Assembly: GCA_030844895.1 (NCBI GenBank)
Contig: CM061231.1
Location: 7,215,618-7,279,617, forward strand
DNA from: Ambrosia x helenae
Lineage: Eukaryota; Streptophyta; Magnoliopsida; Asterales; Asteraceae
Length of the DNA stretch: 64,000 nt
Reading direction: 5' to 3'
Position 1 is the first letter of the stretch, and each line of letters opens with the position of its first letter. Shown here piece by piece: positions 1 through 11,231 of the stretch. The position numbers and the translations under genes are program-made. The notes under the pieces are model-generated. The model saw only the letters and a list, made by a program, of their open reading frames with translations. It was not told where the DNA came from and made no database searches.

Positions 1-655
1 TGACGGCATAAAATAGCATATGAACATAAAAAAAGCTAAATCAATAACCCTGCGCCTTCGAATCTTGCAAAAAGATAGAGCAGTTCAGTTAACCCCATAA
101 TCAAAATCTAAATTCTAAATCACACAAATGAATTCAAACAATAGTGCAGAATGTAGCAAAAATATGAAGTAAAACATATAAACTGAATAAAAAATCACAA
201 ATTTTGGCATTTAGCCTAACCTAAGAGATTAATTTCAGTCTAAAAACTCACAAAATCTGTGGAAGACGTCCCAGTGACAAACTGACCAAGTGATAAAGGT
301 TTGAGAACATAATGACTACAATCATAAGTACCCCTAATTTCAATCTGCTTTTGTTGTTCTCATAGACCGAATCAGAAATATAATGGAAAATTGTGTTTAT
401 TTGTGTGTATATATAGCAGTTTAGTTAACCCCATCCCGTATTTTTAGGAATATGCTGGACATCATGGAAACTGCATCCATGGAAAGGGGGTTTCACAAGA
501 ACTGCTCATCTAAAAAAGAAACTGCCAAATTATTGAAGAAACCACCTGATTATCATGGCTGAGATTAAATCTCATAAATAACTACCAAGTTTGAAGGGTT
601 AAGATTAATTCAAAAATGGTTAAGAGTAGCAAAAAGGGTGGTTACTCTAGTGGTG
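1..655. other. Left flank, no gene recognised
   Basis: AT-rich sequence with no open frame resembling a protein I know. No terminal repeats or RNA genes were seen. Confidence 0.5.
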
Positions 656-835
656 AACAATATATTAATAATTACAGTTTTACACCACCAAATCAACGAT
701 AATTCATTTTTGTTTTTGTTTTTGTTTTTTATGAAGTAAGAAAATTGATTAATTTTTATTTCAGAAAGTATGATATTCATAAGGGTGTAATTAGTAACTC
801 TAATTTTACACTAAAACTGAATCAAAGCAGTTCAA
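656..835 (-). repeat. Relic of an RGC2-upstream region
   Basis: This stretch resembles the DNA just upstream of both RGC2 genes (about 20065-20365 and 45270-47220): the shared landmarks are a run ending GAAGTAAG, then AAAATTGATT and a block reading TAGTAACTCTAAT. It lacks the 158-bp repeat that sits between GAAGTAAG and AAAATTGATT at 20109-20266, so it shows the empty site. It suggests that a further RGC2 copy once lay, or still lies, to the left of the window. Confidence 0.6.
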
Positions 836-1543
836 GAAATCAAACTAGTTGACTTTCAGTGTCATATTGGGACTAAATTAAATTGGAGATTTTAGAAGAT
901 TCACTGTAATTCGTCACAGGACTAAATTAGATTGCTTTAATGAGTTGGGCTTCTTATACACATAAAACAAAAAAATAAATTTGATTTTTTTCATTAGAGT
1001 AAATACCCAAAATCATCCTTGAGGTTTGACCAATTTTACTAGATCTGTCAAAAAATGTTTTTTTTCTCACCTGGACCACTAAGGTTTACATTTTCTTGCC
1101 ATTTCAATCCAATTCAATAACTTTGTTTAAAATTAACATTAACTCAGACGTAAATTGGACATTTACTTAATTAATTTTGTTTATAAATATTTGTTACAAG
1201 AAGTTCGAACCACATCCCTTCCCCCATTGACCATCACAAACAGATCCCCTCTTTCACATTTATGTAAAATCTTTAGAGAAAATGATGTGTTTACGTACTC
1301 TATGTATACTTAATAATTTAATATAGTAACTTCTAAAATGGCAACAAAGATGGATACATTAATTTGGGGAAAATGGATTTAATTACTCTAAACTATCGCA
1401 TATTGGCGGATATCACTCAGAACTTTCACTTTGGCCAATAGTACTTCCAACTTTCAACTTAGTTTGTTCTATCACCCCTAAATTAACGGAGGTCTAACTT
1501 GGTTAGTCTTCGTGGCCGGAATGTAAAAACCAAAACTTTTATG
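836..1543. other. Non-coding, probable decayed transposon sequence
   Basis: No supported gene. Phrases such as the one starting at about 1005 (AAATACCCAAAATCATCC) look like ends of common plant MITEs, but I could not define borders. Confidence 0.35.
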
Positions 1544-2078
1544 TGGCCAAAATATAAAAAAACAAAACTTAAGAGCCATTTTTTGAAACTTTTTTATTTT
1601 AAATACCAACCCCCCCCCCCCCTCTCCTTCTCTCTCTAAATCACCACCACCATCTACCACCAACCTAACCCATCCCATCCCCACCACCATTTGTCACCGT
1701 CTCCGGCGGTACTCCGGCGACCACTTATGTTGACTAAATATTATAGAAAAATGCTAATAGTGGTTTTCAGAGTATGGTTGATCGGAGAGACCAAAACAAT
1801 TCATTTTAGTAGCTTATTAAGAGGGTTTTTTTTAATTGTTACTTTGTGATAACTTTTATTGAAATGATAAAAAGATGGTTAATTAATATAATACATATGC
1901 ATGAAATACAGCAAAAATAAATGCATAATTAAGATTAAATTGTTAGATCGGCTATATAATGGCACTGCTCGAATGCCTTTACGCAGCTCTGAAATCGGAA
2001 GTAAGGGCGCCGCCGCCGCCGCTTGAAACCACAGCTTCACCTCCTCCTTTCCTCTCTACCGGTTCTCTCTCTCCTATG

Positions 2079-2119
<41 letters not shown>

Positions 2120-2408
2120 TCTTTTTCTCATTCTCTGCATCTCGCTTTCCACAATAATATTTGGATGAGCAAGGTTGTGGAAGTTAAGGTGGGTGGTCGC
2201 CGGGGTACCACCGGAGGCGGTGGCAGATGGTGGTGGGGGTGGGTTGGTGGTAGATGGTGGTGGTGGTGATTTAGAGAGAGAAGGAGACAGAGGGAGAAGA
2301 AGGAAGGGGGAGAAGAAGAAGGGGGGGGGGTGTGAGTGAGGTGTTTGGTATTTTAAAATAAAAAGTTTTAAAAAATGCCCCTTAAGTTTTGTTTTTTATA
2401 TTTTGGCA
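1544..2408. repeat. Long imperfect inverted repeat
   Basis: The left arm (about 1544-1726) and right arm (about 2186-2408) are reverse complements with indels. Shared blocks are GCCAAAATATAAAAAA with ACAAAACTTAAG, the TTTTATTTTAAATACCAA block, the CACCACCACCATCTACCACC block, and a CTCCGG...CCGGCGACCAC block. The spacer of about 460 bp holds a (TC)n tract and a short GCC-repeat stretch. A transcript could fold into a long hairpin. It may be a foldback or MULE-type non-autonomous element; no target-site duplication was found. Confidence 0.65.
2081..2114 (+). repeat. (TC)17 microsatellite
   Basis: Uninterrupted TC dinucleotides inside the spacer of the inverted repeat. Confidence 0.95.
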
Positions 2409-2699
2409 GTGACGAATTGGCAGTGACGGATCCAGGGGTTCCCCGAAAATCCTCTCGATTTAGAAAACATTGAAAAATTTAGTGGAAAAATTGAAAATTA
2501 GTGAGAATGAGTGAGAATCTACGAAAGGAACCCATTAGAAATAAATTCTGAATTCGTCACTGCGTATCGGTATGCACCTTTTTAGAAAAATTGAGTCATA
2601 TCTTTTCCGAGTTTTGTTATTTACACTAAGTTAAGATTTACAATTTACATCTCCTCTTCATTTGAATATCTTCATTGGGAAATGGTTATCTCGAATCAA

Positions 2700-3420
2700 C
2701 CATACCATCATACTTTTTGTCATTACATTTTTTTACAACAAACATCTACATATAAATATAGAGCCAGCAAGAAGCTGGAGGAGAATAAGAAAACAAAAAC
2801 AAAAACGAAAAACAAGAGGCCAAAACGGCTAGCCAAAATTACACCACATTATGAACATCAAAATCAATCCAGTCCTCCCAATCCGGGGTCGGCCCATTAG
2901 CACGGTGCGACATCCACAAGGACTCTTCCTTGATCAAATCAACAGTCTTGTTTACCGGAAGGAAGGTCCTCTCGAAAGTCTTCAAGTTTCTTGCATGCCA
3001 AATTCGCCATAGCGATCATCATTATCATTTTCTTCCACCGGTTTACTACCGATCTGGGACTTCAAGTATTCAATAATCCCGGCGAGAGAGTGAATATGCA
3101 AAGGCTAAGCGACTCTTATCCAGGAAAAAACATTCCACCAAATGCTCCTAGCAAACAAGTAGGAAACAAAGACATGATATGAAATCTCACTCTTGTACCC
3201 GCATCTATCGCATAATAAATCCGGTAACTGAATCCCCCGAGCCCCCAACGCACACTTAGAAGCCACACGACCAAAGATGCCTCTCCAAACAAGAAAGTTT
3301 GCCTTCAATGTGGCTCAATTATTCCACCCAAAAGCTTCAACAAAGTCATTGCCCGCACACCGCTTAGCAAGGTCGGCCCTCAAGCTACGAACAAAGAAGG
3401 GAATCACCTCGCCGTTCTTC
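2700..3420 (-). mobile_element. 3' remnant of a LINE reverse transcriptase (zf-RVT region)
   Basis: On the minus strand, 3308 down to 3105 encodes the zinc-binding region found after plant LINE reverse transcriptases: FLVWRGIFGR, then ALGARGIQLPDLLCDRCG, then an S..YHVFV stretch and FARSIWWNVFSWI. Further along (about 2990-2860) a second frame gives a typical LINE C-terminus ending DWEDWIDFDVHNVV and a stop. The two parts are in different frames and no reverse transcriptase core is present, so this is a dead 5'-truncated copy. Confidence 0.75.
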
Positions 3421-3900
3421 CAAAATAGAGATATTCTTTTGTTTGAAAATCTTAATTCTCATTTGTTTGGTTCATTGTGTAACTCATAATTATTTATTAA
3501 AACATTTATGATTATTGTATTTATTTACAATAATTTAGTTAAAGTAATTAACTAAATTAATTTGTCTTAATTATTCAAACATATTTTTATCTAAATATTC
3601 AATTGGTAATAATTATATTACCTAAAACATATTTACAAACTTTGGTATATTATTTTTGATATACAACTTCTATATTAATTCGATTTATCATAAAAACTCT
3701 AATTCCCCAAATCGACTTAGTAAACCCTAATGCCTTAGAACCCTAGATACCTTAGACTCTTAGACTTTTCCCTTATTAGTATTCTTAAACTTTATAGGTT
3801 GAATTCCTCGGAATTTCCATTACTTAGCTCACGACCGCTTTAGTTGGATTTTGATCGCTTTCGCAAACTGTGAGTATATCTTTCCCCATTTTTATGTTTT
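3421..3900. other. AT-rich spacer running up to the tandem-array start
   Basis: No gene seen. The last 150 bases (about 3780-3900) look continuous with the repeat that begins the array and may be part of an old LTR. The tandem duplication starts at 3901, so this is the last left-flank sequence. Confidence 0.4.
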
Positions 3901-4440
3901 ACACTTTTGGGGTGACTCATGTATGCTTATTACTTCACTCACTTAATCATGCTTTATACTATATTCACAATCGCAATTCTTGTATGTGTTTTATTTGTTG
4001 ATCGCTGATAGTGTGTACTTATGACCTTAATCATTAACCCTGTGTGGGCCTAGCATAGCAATAAATAGTACTTGATTATTGTTATGTGCAAACTACTTTG
4101 CTTTGTCGCATACTATATAATCATACTATTGGGCGACTACTATACATATATACTAGATATCTCATTATTCTCGGATATCATTTCTACTCTAAGACTTGGT
4201 GGAATATTTACATGCGGTGCTCGTCAACCGCCTCAGTCGTTGGACTCGGTGGAATAATAACATAGTTTTTTAATTAATGAGGAGAGATAAATTCAATGAA
4301 GCCGTCCGTTAAGTACAACCAGGAAACGGTTCACGGATCCACTACTAGCACCATCGGCGGCGGTGTTACCGTGCAAGTAGTGAGATACCCGTGACCAATT
4401 CTAGTTGTGCCCTGCCCCTAAGACAATGTGGAGTGATTTA
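3901..4440 (+). repeat. Dispersed repeat heading each unit (LTR-like)
   Basis: The same roughly 540 bp opens all three units (3901, 30373 and 58491). Its 61-codon open frame (4072-4257) is preserved in all three, but this simply reflects recent duplication. Its last 130 bp resemble the 158-bp repeat upstream of the RGC2 genes (shared GGTGTTACCATGC-like and ACCAATTCT blocks). It may be a decayed LTR; no paired LTR or coding domain is visible. Confidence 0.55.
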
Positions 4441-4474
4441 GGCAAGGCTTGGGAAGTCTTGCCGCCACGTCACC

Positions 4475-4760
4475 AAAAAGTCACATAACATTAAAAAAAA
4501 GTTATAAAGAAGTAGATATTAAAAAAAACACCGAAACCTAAAAATAAAAATAAAAAATGACCAAAACCTAAAAGGTGTGGGGGTAGTCCTCCACTCCTAT
4601 TGGTTACCAATTATTTTTTATTTTCTAATTTTTAAATAAGTAAGTAATTAAAATAAATAACATAAAAAAGTCACATAACATTAAAAAAAAGTTATAAAGA
4701 AGTAGATATTAAAAAAAACACCGAAACCTAAAAATAAAAATAAAAAATTACCAAAACCTA
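4475..4760 (+). repeat. About 95-bp direct duplication, unit 1 only
   Basis: A block starting AAAAAGTCACATAACATT (4475-4570) recurs at 4665-4760, offset 190 bp. Units 2 and 3 have unrelated sequence at the first position (GTCTTTAGTTTTAGAC), so unit 1 gained the extra block and lost that segment, probably by template switching or gene conversion. Confidence 0.8.
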
Positions 4761-5476
4761 AAAAAAACCGAAACCTAAAAAAAAAAAAAAACTTGCCGAA
4801 ACCTCAAATTTTTAAAAAAACCGAAAGCTTAAAAAACATCTACCAATCGACATGAAAAAAACGTAACAATTGCCATGAGCAGCCTGATGGTCTTCTTGTG
4901 TGCGTTGAATTGCCGCTCGTTTGGTAAGATGAGAGTTCGCCTCCATCGTGGCTTCAAATATGATGTTCCACCGCATATACCTTCTTCGTATGGCTCGCCA
5001 CTTACTAACAAGTTGATCCGCGGTGCGGTGATTTGTTTGGTTTATACGATTGTAATCCGCCAAAACGTTGTTCCAAAAAGAAGACGCATTTACTTCCAAG
5101 TGCGCCTCCTCTTTTATATTGATGTACGCCGTCACCAACTTGATCTGGTTATCGTTAGTCCAAGTCGCCATTTGTTTAGATGAGGGTTTTGGTTTTTGGT
5201 GGATTTTATAAAAAAAGAGTACCGGTTAGAATAATAGAAAGAAGATGATTTGTAAAAATTGAGAAGTAATTTGGGTTTTTATAGTGGAAAAAATAGTTAA
5301 TTTTTTTTTTGAAAAAAGTAACGATCATAATATTAAAATCGAGGGCCCCACAATTTTCAAACCCATCAATTAATTGAAGCGGCCACTTCGTCTGAATTTG
5401 GCCATTTAGGCCGGACCACACATGGCGGGGCGGTGTTGACGGGCCCAAGACGGGCTCGACAACGCCCCACACCTTT
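4570..5476 (-). mobile_element. PIF/Harbinger-like element carrying a SANT/Myb ORF
   Basis: The ends are inverted (AAAGGTGTGGGG at the left, CCCCACACCTTT at the right) and the inside holds a minus-strand SANT/Myb-like ORF, as expected for the second ORF of PIF/Harbinger elements. No DDE transposase is present. Copies recur in unit 2 (right end deleted) and unit 3. A target-site duplication was not resolved. Confidence 0.55.
4812..5171 (-). CDS. SANT/Myb-like DNA-binding ORF of a Harbinger-type element, truncated
   Basis: A 119-residue frame starts MATWTNDNQIKLVTAYI and continues with FWNNVLADYN, HRTADQLVSKWRAIRRRYMRWN and an R..QRTQEDHQAAHG stretch. Spaced tryptophans and the basic SKWRAIRRR helix match the trihelix/SANT-like proteins that accompany PIF/Harbinger transposases; the Asteraceae versions are often mis-named 'glutathione S-transferase T3-like'. 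Family members are usually 250-400 aa, so this is only the N-terminal DNA-binding part. Compared with unit 3 it lacks a segment after HQAAHG and runs into unrelated residues. The start is the first ATG and is conserved in all three copies. It is transposon-derived and probably not a host gene. Confidence 0.55.
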   Translation of the reverse strand: MATWTNDNQIKLVTAYINIKEEAHLEVNASSFWNNVLADYNRINQTNHRTADQLVSKWRAIRRRYMRWNIIFEATMEANSHLTKRAAIQRTQEDHQAAHGNCYVFFMSIGRCFLSFRFF

Positions 5477-5493
5477 TACACCTTTTAGTCTAA

Positions 5494-6184
5494 TCTATCT
5501 ATACATATAATAAACCAAAGCCATTTTAATGACATGTCACTCAAATAGACATTTCTCTTCTTTGAGTGTGCCATGTGTCATCCCATGGCATTGAGATATT
5601 TTAGGAAAAAAATAATTTAAAAACAAAAGTGGATTTTTCACCCTCATGTTTCCTCCCATAATTTTTAAACGTTAATATCTTTAATATATGAGATTTTTGA
5701 AAGAAAAATTTTACACCAAATTAACGAGCGTTTTATTATCTTTCCAACGAGTACCATAGTGCTATATAAAAAACAGAGAAATTTTTTTGTGGAGTTTTGT
5801 TCATATAGGAAAAAAAACACAAAGTGTTCAGGTAAATCATTAATCATGTATAGACAAGCCACTAATTATGTTTAAATCAGTAAATATGATTTTTTTCAAC
5901 CAGAGCCGAATAGGTTAATAGAGTTATACGTTATTTTAAGTTAGGTATCAACATTAGTATGTTAGAGTTGTACATTTGTTTAGTCTTTAGGATAGATGTT
6001 AATATTAGAGTTACGTTAAAGTTCTACATTCTTTTAGGTTAGGTGTTAGCATTGAAGTTGTACATTGTTAATTTGTTTTAGGTTAGATATTAATATTAGA
6101 GTTATACATCAGTCTATTTCATATGTAAAATTAATATATCATATTAAATTTCTCAACCCGAGACGCTCCCGAGATAAAAACTAG
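5494..6184 (+). mobile_element. Non-autonomous Helitron, unit 1
   Basis: The element begins TCTATCTATAC just after an A and ends CTAG just before a T, the usual Helitron borders. Just inside the 3' end is a palindromic block, CCCGAGACGCTCCCGAG, followed by ATAAAAA. An internal block (GAGCGTTTTATTATCTTTCC) is shared with the Helitron at 43893-44566. There is no Rep/helicase ORF. Two stem positions are mismatched compared with the unit-2 Helitron, consistent with G-to-A decay. Confidence 0.8.
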
Positions 6185-6476
6185 TAACATTATATTCTTC
6201 ACTTTTGGTTTTGGAACCTCTTTTTGTCGCCCCGCTGACCCATTCAAAACGAGTAAGAAACGTCATGGTAGGGTAGGCCCCTCTGTCACTTTCAAAATCC
6301 TAATAATCCATGGAAGAAAAACAAGAAGAAGACGAAGAAGAAGAAACTTCATGACACCTTCCTCCCTCTGTTTCCATAATATCCCTAGGCTACATACATA
6401 TACATTACATTCATTCATTCCCTGTCTCTAGTCAACCATCACCAGATTTCATCCTCCTTCACAAATCTAGAGAAAG
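6185..6476 (+). promoter_or_regulatory. Presumed promoter and 5' leader of the APCB1-like gene
   Basis: The 290 bp between the Helitron end and the protease ATG are unit-1 specific on the left. The counterpart in unit 2 is deleted down to the sequence matching about 6297. A CT-rich leader precedes the ATG. No clear TATA box could be fixed. Confidence 0.4.
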
Positions 6477-9400
6477 ATGTCTTCTTCCAATGAAGCTGAA
6501 GCTGAAGATGAAGAGCAACCCCAATTAACATCAATCGTAATCATCACTCTCCCCCCTTCAGACAACCCTTCTTTAGGCAAAACCATAACCGCTTATACTC
6601 TCTCCAACCCACCTAACCAACCACAACCATCACAACAACCACCACCACCATCACTACCCCTTCCAGTTCAACCCAACCGTACAAGACACCCAATTTTCAA
6701 CCTTTCAGCTATCTTTCTTTTTGCCCTCTTAACTTTTGCTTATTTACAATCTTCTCAAAGTCTTATCAGTTTAACAACGTCTTTTGGGTCTTCTTCTACT
6801 GAAGTTGATCAGACCCATGATAATAATGATGATGAGGATGAGAAAAAGGTTAATGCGTTTGTGTTTCCGTTGTATCCTAAATTGGGGTTTGGGGAAATGT
6901 ATAAAATGAGGGATATGGAGGTGAAGTTGGGCAAGTTTTTGATGTTTGGTGGGAAAAGTAGTGCTGCTGCTGTGTTGCCTGTTGTTGATGATGATGGAGG
7001 ATTTATGATGTCTGCTAAAGTTGAAGCTGGTGGGAATAGTCTGGTTTTGCCTGTTAATGGGGATGAGCTAAGAGATGGGTATGTTTTTTTTTTATTTTAA
7101 TTAGTAAATGTTTATGGATTTTTTGTAGTTTATTATTTATTTACAATTATGTAATGTCTGCTTTGGTGTTACTTGTATTTTTATACCGGAAAGGAAAAGA
7201 ACGGGTATTTTTAGAGGGGGTCTCATTCAGGAATTGGGAGTAGCCTCTAAAGCTCTCGTTAGAGCGTACACTATGAGTGGAATATTAATGGGTACGTTTG
7301 TTTGTTGGTTTGTATAGACAGTGATCGTAACAACCTAGGCAAATCTCATATCTGCTGCCACCGACATGAGGTATGTTGGGCTCATAAGGCATGCGTTGTG
7401 TCAAAAATCACAAACACGTTTTGGGTGCATTGGTTAAGTACGCTTAGGTGGGAGTAGTATCAGATGATGGGTGACTTTCTAGGAAGTCTCCACTTGGGCA
7501 ACCATGTGAGTTCTTCGCTGGGAAAACAAACAATATTGGTGGTACAGTTATGTAAATGTTTAGCATAACAATTTACAATGTTTAGATATTTGACTAACAT
7601 GTCTTTGTTTTGTCATAGCCATGGCATTATCAAGTTTGAGTCAGGCTGTTTGTAACTATATGTTTTATGATGTTTAGGCTTGACTCGGGATGTTTGTACA
7701 TATATGTTTGTGTTGATATTTCGTTTTCTTTATTTCATCTTTGATTTCAGTTGGTCACGGTTACATTTTTTCCTAAATTGTTTGTATGTTTGTTCTTTTG
7801 GAAACTGTACAGGCTGTATTACACACAGATTCATGTTGGAAACCCTCCAAAACCTTATTTTCTTGACATAGATACAGGTAGTGACTTGACATGGCTTCAA
7901 TGTGATGCCCCATGTACTAGTTGTGCCAAGGTAAAATTTAATTAAAATTTAATTAACTCTATAAAAAGATTCAAATGCTAAAACAAGAACTGTGGATGCA
8001 GGGAGCACACCCGTATTACAAACCGGCTAGAGGAAATATTTTGTCTTCTCAAGATTCATTCTGTTTTGATGTCCAACATAACAGCAAATCTGGATATTGC
8101 GAGTCCTGCAGTCAGTGTGATTATGAAATTGAGTATGCAGATCATAGCTCCTCTTTGGGGGTACTCTCAAGAGACGACCTTCGTTTAGTAGCAATAAATG
8201 ATACAACAGTTAACTCTAAAGTTATTATTGGGTACAGTTCTTTTCTTTAGTTTCCCTAAATGATGTGGCAATTTTGACCCGTTTACTTAGAACGGGTTGA
8301 TTCAAGCTATGTATTATCTCTAATGGGTCAAATATGGGTTGAAGGTTATCCAAGGTGTTAACTTTATATGCATAAAACCTCCTAATTATTATGTTTAAGA
8401 TGTGGTTTTGAAACAAGTTAAACCTTTTAGCCATAATTTACATTATAAGCACTTAAAAAGATTGCAAAAGATTGGACGAAAAGTGATAGGGTCAACCCGA
8501 CTTGATATGTTACGACCCATGCCAAAAGTGACCCATTTTGATCTGAACTGTGACCTAACCACCTTTAAAAGTTTCTCTTGGAGATAATTGTTAAAATTAC
8601 GCAGAAATTATTTCGTATTTGCTGTGTCACAGGTGTGCGTATGATCAGCAAGGCATACTTTTAAACTCTTTGGCGAAAACAGACGGGATCCTTGGTCTTA
8701 GCAGGGCTAAGGTGAGCCTGCCTTCTCAGTTGGCAAAACAAGGTATTATTGACAACGTGATCGGTCATTGTCTTGCATCTGATTCTGTGAGTGGTGGATA
8801 CATGTTCTTAGGAGGTGACATCGTGCCACAAGCAAAGATGTCTTGGGTTCCCATGCTCAATGATGCTCATGCTTCCATGTGAGCATTTCATCTTTGATTT
8901 CTATTTCTTTTTGTAATTAGTTACGATTTTGTTGAGCTTTTTTTCTTCTTTTTTTTAACAAATCACTTTTGTTATAATCATGACAAAAACAAATAAACAT
9001 GGTATGTGAGCTCAACTTTTAAGTCAGCACCACCATTACAATTTTTAGGGCAATTTTATATATATATCTATCTCGTTTTGAGTTGGATATATTAAATCAT
9101 CCTTTTTTTTATATACTTATACACAGCAAAATGAAACAAGGGTATTATAGATCCGCCCAAATATCTATTTCTTAAGCTACAACAGCGAAAAATACTTAAG
9201 GGTAGTTTAGAGTTTTGGAGCTACATTTAAAATAGAGAGGCAGTTTCTACCTTGTTGCTTGTGAAAGGGTAGATTTGGGTTATCTTCTATTTTTAGCAAA
9301 TAGGTCGAAAGTCTCCCAAAGTTTATCTTGAATGCAAATAATCTTCCCCTGAATCACATTTTTCAAAATCATAGATTATTTTTGCAGTGATTTACTTTTT

Positions 9401-11231
9401 GCAAGTTGTAATAATAGTTAACAAATATAATTTTTCAATCCATATGGGAAGTGTAGGCTTTTTAACCCATTACAACCTAACAATCAAATAATTTTGCCAT
9501 CTTGGAATTTGGTTATTGCTGTTGGGGAGGAAGTCCATTTTTTATACATACAAATTGCCATACTAGATGAGCATTCATTGGTTTTTATTTCTTGTTTGCC
9601 ATATTTCTCTCTCTTATCTCTCTCCCTCATGATTCTTATATGCTTCATTTTCTGATATCTGTTTTTCTATGTTAAGGAATTATCTTGCAGAAGTTTCTAG
9701 AGTGACTTATGGTTCTAAGCAACTTGGTTTAGATCGTCACAGAAAGGGAAATGGCCGAATAGTTTTCGATAGTGGGAGTTCTTATACATACTTCACAGGA
9801 CAAGCTTATTCTGACTTAGTTACTATGGTAAGTAACTTATTTGTATGGGATGCTTAACATAAACTGTTGCGTCATGTAAAAAATGTAGGAAGGATTCGTG
9901 TCATGATGTACATTGCATCTTGAAAAAAATGAAAAGGTTGCGCCTCATGATTCTAGTGCTAACTCGTGTCATGCTGCATAGTGCATCAAGATATGCGTCA
10001 TCACTAGAATCCTTTAAAATATTATCTCACTAGTCATATTATGTTTCTATGCCTTCCTTATAATTTCAAGTACATAAATTGCAGCTTAAAGATGTCGCTC
10101 GTGATGGCTTCATCCAGGATGTTTCAGATACCACACTACCTATTTGTTGGAAATCCAAAACTCCGATAAGGTGCTTACAAATTACTTATATGTAAATTGA
10201 GGGGCAAATATCTTTAATTTATTATTTCATTATTAAATTTTTAAGCCCATTTTTTGAATTCGAAGCGTTGCTTCCTAAATACATACATGTCCTTTGTGAT
10301 TTGGATTGGACTATAGATGAGCTACTATTACAAGAAGTGCTAAATGTTGACATGGTTACAGATCCATCAAAGATGTTGGGAAAGTTTTCAAGTCGCTTAC
10401 TTTCCAGTTCAGGAGAAAGTGGTGGACTATTCCAACGTATTTCCAGATTCCTCCGGAGGGCTACTTGATCATAAGTGTAAGATTTATTTTTCTTTTGTTT
10501 TCTTTTAAAGATTTGGTAAGGTTAATTCATCTGCCAAACCAACTATGACCTGAATTATAATTCTATATAATTTGTAGAACAAGGGAAATGTGTGCTTAGG
10601 CATCCTTGATGGTAGTGATTTGCTTGATGGATCACATATTATTTTTGGAGGTATGATTTTTATTCCTTGCTTAATGTGCAGTCTGCTATGCACCAGAGTT
10701 GTACTGATAATTAGGGGTGGAATTTCTAACAAATTACAAACCTAACAAAAGTGAAACTTTGTTTGTGGTTTTGGGTTTAGTCTCAACGGGTTGACGTGAC
10801 GGGTTCACAACAGAGTTTGACTTGTTTATTTGTAAATTTTTTTAATATGTTTTATAGAGTTAAGTATTAATATGCAAACAAATCTAATATAGAAAAATTC
10901 GTGTTAAACGGGTCGTGTCCGTGTCAGCCCACATCCAAATAGCCCTTTACTGAAATGCCAAAAGAGAATACAATCTTGTGAAACAAAAATAACAAACCCA
11001 TTTATACTTTGCATAAGGGTGAATGGGTAAAATGGTAAACCTTGCCCAAACACTTGCAAAATTTGAGGTATTTGCTTTAACGTGGCATTCTTTTGTTAAT
11101 TTTTTTTTCCTTCAGACATCTCTATGCGTGGAAATCTGATTGTGTATGATAACATGAAGCATAAAATTGGGTGGATGAGATCAGAATGTATCAATCCGGA
11201 GCAGTCTAACAATTCTCTTCCATCTCTTTGA
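6477..11231 (+). CDS. APCB1: APCB1-like aspartyl protease (A1 family), nine exons
   Basis: Exons by GT-AG signals and frame: 6477-7078, 7813-7930, 8002-8231, 8633-8878, 9677-9827, 10085-10170, 10362-10476, 10578-10650, 11116-11231; 1737 nt, 578 aa, no internal stop. This is close to Arabidopsis APCB1 (about 580 aa). The N-terminus has SIVIITLPPSDNPSLGKTIT, a proline-rich stretch, and one hydrophobic membrane segment (roughly residues 78-98). The catalytic motifs are DTGS at D221 and DSGS at D430; Cys-rich CDAPCTSC and YCESCSQCDYEIEYAD follow the first. The family cleaves proteins in pepsin-like fashion; Arabidopsis APCB1 processes the co-chaperone BAG6 in autophagy and fungal resistance (from the literature). 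It lies tail-to-tail with the RGC2 gene. Function here is inferred from homology. Confidence 0.88.
7326..7528 (+). mobile_element. Cassandra-type TRIM LTR with 5S rRNA-like core, in protease intron 1
   Basis: Within intron 1, 7427-7500 resembles 5S rRNA: GGTTAAGTACGCTTAGG matches the A-box region, GGGAGTAGTATCAGATGATG the central region, and GATGGGTGACTTTCTAGGAA the C-box region. The outer sequence begins TAACAACC and ends GGGAAAACA, so a TG...CA LTR fits. In unit 2 the start is still TGTAACAACC. Cassandra TRIMs are known to carry 5S-derived sequence in their LTRs. This looks like a solo LTR; it is not a functional 5S gene. Confidence 0.65.

Noticed and set aside
1959..2168. Pro/Ser/Leu-rich small protein
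   Set aside because: It is translated mostly from GCC repeats and the (TC)17 tract within an inverted repeat.
4072..4257. A 61-aa open frame preserved in all three units (also 30544-30729 and 58662-58847)
   Set aside because: The whole surrounding repeat is nearly identical, so preservation only reflects recent duplication. The peptide is hydrophobic and low-complexity with no known domain.
7427..7500. A functional 5S rRNA gene
   Set aside because: It diverges at many conserved positions, the 5' half is not recognisable and it sits inside an LTR-like unit; a Cassandra-type element explains it better.
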